Origin: Clostridia bacterium
GTDB taxonomy: Bacteria > Bacillota > Clostridia > Oscillospirales > CAG-272
Assembly: GCA_900753285.1 (NCBI GenBank)
Contig: CAADYN010000197.1
Coordinates: 1 to 18,607 of the forward strand
Direction of reading: 5' to 3'
Length of the DNA: 18,607 nucleotides
Under the pieces are notes generated by a model that ran no database searches, was not told the DNA's origin, and saw only the letters and a program-made list of their open reading frames with translations. Below, piece by piece: positions 13,462-18,607 of the stretch (positions are counted from its first letter, which is position 1; every line of letters begins with the position of its first letter). The position numbers and the translations under genes are program-made.

Positions 13462-13727
13462 AGAAAATTTTAATAAATATTTTAGAATGATTCCTGCCAA
13501 TTCACGGCTTTCTTGTCCGGCAAAATATGTACCTTGCGTCAATCTAAGCGCAATCACATGAATCACTTCTGAAACGTTTCCGAAAACAGATGTGTCTCAT
13601 GTGCTTTCTTATTGCCGTATGACGAAACCGGCTCGGCAGATGGGTCAGCGCGCAGAGAAAGAACAAAACGAAATTGACAGGACTGCAGATACAGCGGCTT
13701 GATGACATTGGTATGGAGTGGTGAGCT
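13462..13727 (+). promoter_or_regulatory. Long 5' leader of the polysaccharide operon with stem-loop
   Basis: The leader contains a strong imperfect stem-loop. CACATGA, CAC and TCTG (13555-13571) pair with CAGA, GTG and TCATGTG (13587-13603), giving about 14 pairs in 17 positions around a 15-nt loop, followed by CTTTCTTATT. The tail is T-rich but not a clean T run, so it could be a weak intrinsic terminator (attenuator) or a binding site for an antitermination factor. A perfect DNA palindrome, GAAACGTTTC (13571-13580), lies at the loop and resembles LacI-family operators. The small open frames here (for example from 13619) lack ribosome binding sites. Confidence 0.55.
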
Positions 13728-14486
13728 ATGGAACTTGGGCTGAAAAATAAAAATGTTTTGATTGTCGGCGCCAGCAAAGGTATCGGAAAAGGTATCGTTA
13801 TGGGCTTTGCAGAAGAAGGCTGCCGACTTGTAATCGTTGCTCGCTCTGAAGACCTTCTCAGAGAAGTGCAGACGGAAGCTCTTTCGAGAGGCGCTGCTTC
13901 TTGTGATTATGTAGTTCAGGACATTATGGAGTGCGATACGCAGAAATTTGCCGATTCTCTTATGGACAGGTTTGGCGTTTTTGATGTAGTGGTTCATAAT
14001 GTCGGTGGTTCTTTGATTAGCCGAAACCATCTCGGAGGTGCTGACGACTGGAATTATGCTCTGAAATTCAATGCGATAGCAGCTATTGATATGAACAGCA
14101 GGCTGATTCCTCCTATGGTGGAGCGCGGATATGGCAGAGTGATTCACATTTCATCTATTTCAGCTGTCATGCTGCGCGGAAATCCGCTTTATGCATCCGC
14201 AAAGGCATTCCTTAATGCGTATGTAACAACAGTAGGACGTCAGCTTGCTCCTACAGGCGTATTGCTGTGCTCGGTAATGCCTGGTGCTGTTGCGTTTGAA
14301 GGAAGCTATTGGGATAAGTTTGTCAAGGAAGGTCATCCGCGAGTAGAAGATTTTCTGCGACATCATCAGGCGGCAAATCGGTTTGGAACCCCTGAAGAAA
14401 TCGCGAATGCCGTTGTGTTCATGGCAAGCGATAGATCATCGTTTATGCAGGCAACCAATATACCTGTTGACGGTGCAAATATGTAA
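13728..14486 (+). CDS. Short-chain dehydrogenase/reductase (SDR)
   Basis: A 252-residue classical SDR, usual length for the family. The NAD(P)-binding motif is GASKGIGKG (14-22), with VVHNVGG (88-94) in the NNAG position. The active site shows IHISSIS (Ser142/143) with Y155 and K159 in LYASAKAF. The C-terminal part, RFGTPEEIANAVVFMASDRSS, is typical of 3-oxoacyl-ACP-reductase-like members. R39 in VARSEDLL hints at NADPH use. As first gene of a polysaccharide operon, it more likely oxidises or reduces a sugar or polyol precursor than a fatty acid, but that is inferred from context. GGAG/GGTGAG precedes the ATG. Codon use here is less biased toward C/G-ending codons than in the hydrogenase genes. 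Confidence 0.85.
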   Translation: MELGLKNKNVLIVGASKGIGKGIVMGFAEEGCRLVIVARSEDLLREVQTEALSRGAASCDYVVQDIMECDTQKFADSLMDRFGVFDVVVHNVGGSLISRNHLGGADDWNYALKFNAIAAIDMNSRLIPPMVERGYGRVIHISSISAVMLRGNPLYASAKAFLNAYVTTVGRQLAPTGVLLCSVMPGAVAFEGSYWDKFVKEGHPRVEDFLRHHQAANRFGTPEEIANAVVFMASDRSSFMQATNIPVDGANM

Positions 14487-14501
14487 TGGAAAGCGACTGA
14501 T

Positions 14502-15188
14502 ATGAAACGCCTTTTTGATATTATTGTAAGTCTTATCGGAATTATCGTTTTGTCACCTGTTTTTCTTATCCTTGCGATTGTTATTGTAATTGACTCTCCG
14601 GGCGGAGTTTTCTTTCGCGGAGTGCGAGTCGGACAAAACGGGAAAGACTTCCGCATTTACAAATTCCGCAGTATGAAGCCGGACTGTGAAGGCAAGGGGA
14701 AGTGGAACGTGGGCGACAATGATGACAGAATTACCAAAGTCGGACATTTCCTTCGAAAGTCAAAGTGTGACGAACTGCCGCAGCTATTTAATGTGTTCTT
14801 AGGAGATATGAGTCTGGTAGGACCTCGACCGGAGCTGAGGGTTTATATTGATATGTACACCGAGCGTGAGATGCCTATTCTGGATCTGAAACCCGGCATT
14901 ACCGACTGGGCTTCCATAACAAATTTTGAGCAGTTCAAAGGTTTTACGCAAGCAGTTGACCCGGATGAGTACTATCTGAAATATGTGCGACCCTTAAAGT
15001 TGGAATTGCAGCTGTACTATCGGTATCATCATTCCTTCAAAGATGACGTGCGATGTATTTTGTGGACGGCATTTAAAGTTTTGACAAGATCCGAAAAGCT
15101 GCCTGCGGAAATTCAGAAGATCGTAGATGAGAAAACAAGTGAAATCATGATGTGCGACAGAGAGGAAATATCTGCTCATGCAGAGTAA
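14502..15188 (+). CDS. Phosphoglycosyl transferase (initiating sugar transferase, PglC/WbaP type)
   Basis: A 228-residue monotopic membrane enzyme that transfers a sugar phosphate from a UDP-sugar to undecaprenyl phosphate, the first step of polysaccharide repeat synthesis. The N-terminal hydrophobic helix (about 5-30) contains S18-P19, the re-entrant break seen in PglC-type enzymes. It is followed by RVGQNGKDFRIYKFRSM (42-58), the catalytic Asp-Glu D90-E91 in KCDELPQLFNVFLGDMSLVG, GPRPE (107-111) and KPGITDWASI (130-139). Its length fits the minimal form without the N-terminal membrane domain of WbaP. It starts 15 bp after the SDR gene. The identity of the first sugar cannot be read from sequence. 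Confidence 0.92.
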   Translation: MKRLFDIIVSLIGIIVLSPVFLILAIVIVIDSPGGVFFRGVRVGQNGKDFRIYKFRSMKPDCEGKGKWNVGDNDDRITKVGHFLRKSKCDELPQLFNVFLGDMSLVGPRPELRVYIDMYTEREMPILDLKPGITDWASITNFEQFKGFTQAVDPDEYYLKYVRPLKLELQLYYRYHHSFKDDVRCILWTAFKVLTRSEKLPAEIQKIVDEKTSEIMMCDREEISAHAE

Positions 15189-16278
15189 CAGCAGTTTAAA
15201 TAGTTTTGAACCCAAAGGAATTCTGCCGGGTAATGACAGGCATTTTCGATACATAGATATGGCGTATTTCATCGGGATTATTCTCGTGATATGGGGGCAT
15301 TCTCACCCGCTTGACAGTAGTTGGTGGGGAACATGGTACAGCCGACTTAACGGTTTTATCTATACTTTCCATATGCCATTGTATTTCTTTATCGGCGGTT
15401 ATCTGATGGTTCATTCAAAAAGCATTGATAAGCTCGGATATAAGAAATGGGCTGTCGGTAAGCTGTGGAAGTTCCTTGTACCTTATTTTGTCTTGACGGC
15501 ACTCGCGTTTGTTCCCAAAGCAATACTCGGGGATACAAGCGATGCGGTAGAATTGAGTATCGGATACTTCCTCAAGACAACCTTTCTTATCCCGCGAATT
15601 GGGGTATGGGGACATTTCTGGTTTATTCCCACATTTTTGTCGCTTGATCTCATGTGGGGTGCATGGCGGTTTTTGGCAAAGAAATCCGTATATGTTTACC
15701 GAATCGGTTTGGCTATAGGAGTAGCTGTATCCTTTATTCTTGCTGTATATCCTATAAAAACCGATTGGTTTGTGATGTATGACTTTTCTCAGGAAGCAAT
15801 ATTTTATGCTCTGGGTATCGTTCTGGCTCTCATAAGACTGTTTTTGTGGGATAAAATATGGAAGAATATTCTTGGAATTCTATGCTGTGCAGTAGGTACA
15901 GTGCTGCTTTATCCGCTTGGTAATTACATGAACCGCACATCACCTGTCATCAATTTTGCGGTAGGTCTTATGCTTGTCTGGATTTGTTGGAGCATCGCGC
16001 TTCTCATGTCCAAAACTTCTTTCACCCTTCCTTCAAAACTTACAAAGTTTAATTTTAGTATCTATATCTATTCGTGGCCTGCACAGGCTCTGCTGGATGC
16101 TGTTCTGCGTCGCATGGGAGTGAATTGGCTTGTAATTATTACCATTCTGTTTGTGGCGGGTTTTGCTGTCCCCCTTATCATTATCTTCATCTATAAAAAA
16201 CTTCGTTTCCTTCACTGCAAGTTCTTTGATTACCTTATTGGGATTTCCACAGCTAACGAAAAAGGAGCTGCTTCATGA
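15178..16278 (+). CDS. Membrane acyltransferase, acyltransferase-3 family (COG3594-like)
   Basis: A 366-residue integral membrane protein with about ten hydrophobic segments. The N-terminal signature RYIDMAYFIGIILVIWGHS (24-42) and IYTFHMPLYFFIGGYL (61-76) match the acyltransferase-3 family, close to the sugar O-acetylase group related to NolL/fucose 4-O-acetylase. H41 and H65 are likely functional. It probably adds acetyl groups to the lipid-linked sugar or exported polysaccharide. Its start lies 11 bp inside the end of the transferase gene, with AGAGG (15161-15165) a little far upstream, so translational coupling is likely. It ends by overlapping the transketolase start by 4 bp. Confidence 0.87.
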   Translation: MQSNSSLNSFEPKGILPGNDRHFRYIDMAYFIGIILVIWGHSHPLDSSWWGTWYSRLNGFIYTFHMPLYFFIGGYLMVHSKSIDKLGYKKWAVGKLWKFLVPYFVLTALAFVPKAILGDTSDAVELSIGYFLKTTFLIPRIGVWGHFWFIPTFLSLDLMWGAWRFLAKKSVYVYRIGLAIGVAVSFILAVYPIKTDWFVMYDFSQEAIFYALGIVLALIRLFLWDKIWKNILGILCCAVGTVLLYPLGNYMNRTSPVINFAVGLMLVWICWSIALLMSKTSFTLPSKLTKFNFSIYIYSWPAQALLDAVLRRMGVNWLVIITILFVAGFAVPLIIIFIYKKLRFLHCKFFDYLIGISTANEKGAAS

Positions 16279-17219
16279 AAAGCGAAAATCTTGCATGGCT
16301 GATCCGTCGGCACGGCATTGAAATGACTCACCTTTCCGGCGGCAGTCATATCGGTGCGATCATGTCCGTTGCGGATATAATTGCCGTGCTGTATGCCGAT
16401 ATACTGCATTTTGATCCTGCCAATCCAAAATCGGATACCCGTGATCGTTTCATTTTATCCAAAGGTCATGCAGGCGCCTCAATATATGCCGCTCTCGCAG
16501 AAAACGGATTTTTTAATGTTGATGAGTTAAAAACACACTATCAAAACGGCAGTCGCCTGTCAGGTCATGTATCACATCATGTTCCCGGTGTAGACTTTTC
16601 TACAGGTTCTCTGGGGCATGGACTTTCCGCTGCTGTCGGTATGGCTATTGCGGCAAAGCAGGACAAAAAACAGCATAAGGTTTATGTTGTTCTCGGAGAC
16701 GGCGAATGCAACGAAGGTTCTGTGTGGGAAGCCGCACTGTTTGCTGCACATTTTGAGCTCGACAATCTTGTATGTATTGTTGACCATAACCATATGCAGA
16801 GCCTTGATACCTGTGATCATACTCTATCTTCCGTTCCGCTTGCCGATATCTGGCGTGGATTTGGGTGGAATACCGTTGAAATTGACGGACATGACCATGC
16901 TCAGCTTCATGACGCACTTGTATCGCCTGCTATTTCGGGAAAGCCTACAGTTATTGTTGCTCATACGATAAAAGGGAAGGGTGTGTCCTTTATGGAAAAC
17001 GATATTCTGTGGCATTACCGTTTTCCTCATGACGGATGGGAATATGATTTAGCCGTTACTGAACTGCATCGCGTAAAGCCGGCTGACGTTATTGATCCAT
17101 ATACTCCGAACGGTATTGAGAACCCCGTGCTGCCGAATGAAGACGCGGATATTTACCGTGATCATACCATATCAGCCACCTATCATCCAACTTGGTTCGG
17201 AAAGGAGAAGACAGAATGA
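16275..17219 (+). CDS. Transketolase, N-terminal (thiamine diphosphate-binding) subunit
   Basis: A 314-residue half-transketolase. It shows SGGSHIGAIMSVADIIAVLY (21-40), LSKGHAGASIYAALAE (61-76), GSLGHGLSAAVG (111-122) and the thiamine diphosphate and metal motif GDGECNEGSVWEAALFAAH (141-159) ending at N172. Full transketolases are about 660 residues; here the protein is split at the usual point between the PP and Pyr domains, and the Pyr half is the next gene. The pair would transfer a two-carbon ketol unit between sugars. AAGGAG (16262-16267) sits 7 nt before the ATG, and the start overlaps the acyltransferase stop (ATGA). Location inside a polysaccharide operon suggests a dedicated biosynthetic role rather than the general pentose phosphate pathway. 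Confidence 0.92.
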   Translation: MKSENLAWLIRRHGIEMTHLSGGSHIGAIMSVADIIAVLYADILHFDPANPKSDTRDRFILSKGHAGASIYAALAENGFFNVDELKTHYQNGSRLSGHVSHHVPGVDFSTGSLGHGLSAAVGMAIAAKQDKKQHKVYVVLGDGECNEGSVWEAALFAAHFELDNLVCIVDHNHMQSLDTCDHTLSSVPLADIWRGFGWNTVEIDGHDHAQLHDALVSPAISGKPTVIVAHTIKGKGVSFMENDILWHYRFPHDGWEYDLAVTELHRVKPADVIDPYTPNGIENPVLPNEDADIYRDHTISATYHPTWFGKEKTE

Positions 17220-18133
17220 GAGACACTTTTGTCAGAACTTTGCTCGAACTTGCTAAAGAGGATAGAAATATTGAGCTTGTTACGGGAGACCTCGGGTTCG
17301 GCGTGCTAAAGCCTTTTTGGGAAGCTCTGCCGGATCAGTTCATCAATGCGGGTATAGCAGAGCAGAACATGACCACAGTTGCAGCAGGAATGGCACTTGA
17401 AGGAAAGAATGTTTTTACATATTCAATCGGCAACTTTCCGACTCTACGTTGTCTGGAACAAATCCGCAACGACTGCGCATATCACAACGCAAATGTGAAA
17501 ATCGTTTGTGTAGGAGGCGGATTTGTATACGGTTCCCTCGGTATGAGTCATCATGCTACAGAAGATATTGCTGTTATGCGAGCGCTGCCCGATGTTGTGG
17601 TTATGTGTCCAGGGGACCTTGTGGAAGCCGAAGCCGCAACGAAAGCAATTGCCAAGCATCACGGTACCTGTTACCTGAGACTCGGGCGCGGCGGCGAGAA
17701 AAGGATTCATAAGGAACTTAAGAATTTTGAGATTGGAAAAGCGATTCCGGTACGATTTGGAGAACGAATTGCAGTTTTTTCTACAGGAGCGATTTTTGAA
17801 GAGGTAGAGGAAGCCTGCAATCTTCTCGCTGCGGAGGGAATTTATCCTACTGTGTACACATTCCCGACAGTGAAACCGATTGACGCAGAAGTGATTCGCG
17901 AAATTGCTGCTGCTCACGAAATGATCGTCACATGTGAAGAGCATAATCTTTCCGGCGGCTTCGGCAGTGCGGTTGCTGAGGTTCTTGCAGAGATGCCCTC
18001 CCATGCACGGCTTATGCGTATAGGTATGCACGATCAGTATAGCACTCTTGTAGGCAATCAGAAGTATCTGCGTGATCAGTTTGGTATGAGCGGTAAGAAA
18101 ATTGCGTCAAAAATACTGGAGCAGCTGAAATGA
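17216..18133 (+). CDS. Transketolase, C-terminal (pyrimidine-binding) subunit
   Basis: A 305-residue partner of the preceding gene. The chosen ATG (17216) has AAAGGAG (17201-17207) 8 nt upstream and overlaps the previous stop as ATGA; an in-frame TTG at 17192 would add eight residues and run through that box, so it is rejected. NAGIAEQNM (44-52) holds E49, the conserved glutamate that activates thiamine diphosphate. The Pyr domain runs to about residue 160, followed by a transketolase C-terminal domain (about 175-300) with EEHNLSGGFGSAVAEVL. It should form a heterotetramer with the N-terminal subunit. Confidence 0.92.
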   Translation: MRDTFVRTLLELAKEDRNIELVTGDLGFGVLKPFWEALPDQFINAGIAEQNMTTVAAGMALEGKNVFTYSIGNFPTLRCLEQIRNDCAYHNANVKIVCVGGGFVYGSLGMSHHATEDIAVMRALPDVVVMCPGDLVEAEAATKAIAKHHGTCYLRLGRGGEKRIHKELKNFEIGKAIPVRFGERIAVFSTGAIFEEVEEACNLLAAEGIYPTVYTFPTVKPIDAEVIREIAAAHEMIVTCEEHNLSGGFGSAVAEVLAEMPSHARLMRIGMHDQYSTLVGNQKYLRDQFGMSGKKIASKILEQLK

Positions 18134-18607
18134 AAATTTTGGTTTTAGCCAATCATTATAACACTCTGCGCATTTTCCGAAGAGAATTGCTTCAAGCTCT
18201 GTCTGCGGCAGGACATGATGTGGTAATATCCATTCCGCCATGCGATGAAGAAAACCGTAAGATTCTTGAATCCTATGGTACGAGAGTGATTTTTACTGCT
18301 TTTGAGCGCCGCGGCAGAAATCCTTTTGCGGATCTGAAACTGCTGGAGGAGTACAAAAGACTCATAAAAGCGGAAAAGCCCGACAAAGTCATCACATACA
18401 CCATCAAATGCAACATCTACGGTGCGACTGCCTGTAAGAAATACAAAGTCCCTTGTTATGTAAATGTAACCGGACTGGGTTCTACTTTTCAGGGACATGG
18501 TTTTATGAGAAAACTGGTTTCTGCCATGTATAAAATTTCGCTTAATAAAGCCGAAAAAGTCTTTTTTGAGAATGAAGGAAACCGAGATACTCTTGTGAAC
18601 GATGGTA
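18130..18607 (+). CDS. Glycosyltransferase family 4, N-terminal part; cut by window end
   Basis: Only the first 159 codons are present; the frame is open to the last base. The start overlaps the transketolase stop (ATGA), with GGAG about 8 nt upstream. MKILVLANHYNTLRIFRREL is the usual opening of a GT-B enzyme, followed by LSAAGHDVVISIPP and VITYTIKCNIYGATACKKYK, then VNVTGLGSTF. This last stretch closely resembles GT4 enzymes of the PglA/CapM/EpsD kind that add the second sugar to a lipid-linked monosaccharide. That fits its place after a PglC-type transferase. Donor and acceptor sugars are unknown, and the catalytic C-terminal half is missing from the window. Confidence 0.82.
   Translation, partial: MKILVLANHYNTLRIFRRELLQALSAAGHDVVISIPPCDEENRKILESYGTRVIFTAFERRGRNPFADLKLLEEYKRLIKAEKPDKVITYTIKCNIYGATACKKYKVPCYVNVTGLGSTFQGHGFMRKLVSAMYKISLNKAEKVFFENEGNRDTLVNDG

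Noticed and set aside
13487..13705. Short leader open frames (from ATG near 13487 and from 13619)
   Set aside because: They lack ribosome binding sites and do not resemble attenuator peptides with runs of one amino acid.
13563..14147. 194-codon open frame on the minus strand
   Set aside because: It overlaps the SDR gene and the leader stem-loop, has no ribosome site and has a low-plausibility His/Ser-rich translation.
17192..17215. Upstream TTG start for the transketolase C-terminal subunit
   Set aside because: The frame would run through the AAAGGAG box that serves the ATG at 17216, where the typical ATGA overlap is found.

Overview
The window looks like a chromosomal segment from an anaerobic gut Clostridium relative, most likely a Ruminococcus-like Oscillospiraceae. 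The pointers are the [FeFe]-hydrogenase sensor module, near-consensus TTGACA/TATAAT promoters with 17-bp spacers, GGAGG-type ribosome binding sites, secreted cysteine-repeat proteins and host-glycan hydrolases. This is inference from gene content; there is no rRNA or tRNA marker here.

Region 1 (1-3184, + strand) is a hydrogen-metabolism operon. It holds the C-terminal end of a HydS-type sensory [FeFe]-hydrogenase with a PAS domain, a SpoIIE/PP2C-type phosphatase with an extra C-terminal domain, and a complete group B-like [FeFe]-hydrogenase. The likely logic is that the sensor feeds redox or H2 state to the phosphatase.

Region 2 (3201-10749) is a glycan-foraging group: a GH43-like beta-propeller enzyme, a compact GH29 alpha-L-fucosidase on the opposite strand, a divergently transcribed metallophosphoesterase, and a 1415-residue secreted GH20 protein with an F5/8C (CBM32-like) domain and twelve CxxCG repeats. 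GH20 plus GH29 suggests mucin or milk-type glycans. The GH20 protein is secreted, while the GH43 and GH29 proteins lack signal peptides. The GH29/phosphoesterase pair has a divergent intergenic promoter region, and convergent genes are separated by bidirectional hairpin terminators.

Region 3 (about 10.75-13.43 kb) is a small mobile-element-like island: one intact large serine recombinase, a 55-residue gene upstream of it with a GTG start, a terminator between the two, and AT-rich flanks with no cargo. The GH20 promoter next to it carries an operator-like palindrome, and its -10 box also lies in one arm of a longer inverted repeat. That geometry is compatible with an invertible promoter but does not prove one.

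Region 4 (13427-18607, + strand) is the start of an extracellular or capsular polysaccharide operon. A consensus promoter and a leader of about 265 nt with a strong stem-loop precede an SDR oxidoreductase, a PglC/WbaP-type phosphoglycosyl transferase, an acyltransferase-3 membrane protein, the two halves of a split transketolase, and a GT4 glycosyltransferase cut by the window end. Four of the five junctions overlap, so expression is probably translationally coupled. A dedicated transketolase pair with an SDR suggests that the cluster makes an unusual sugar building block.
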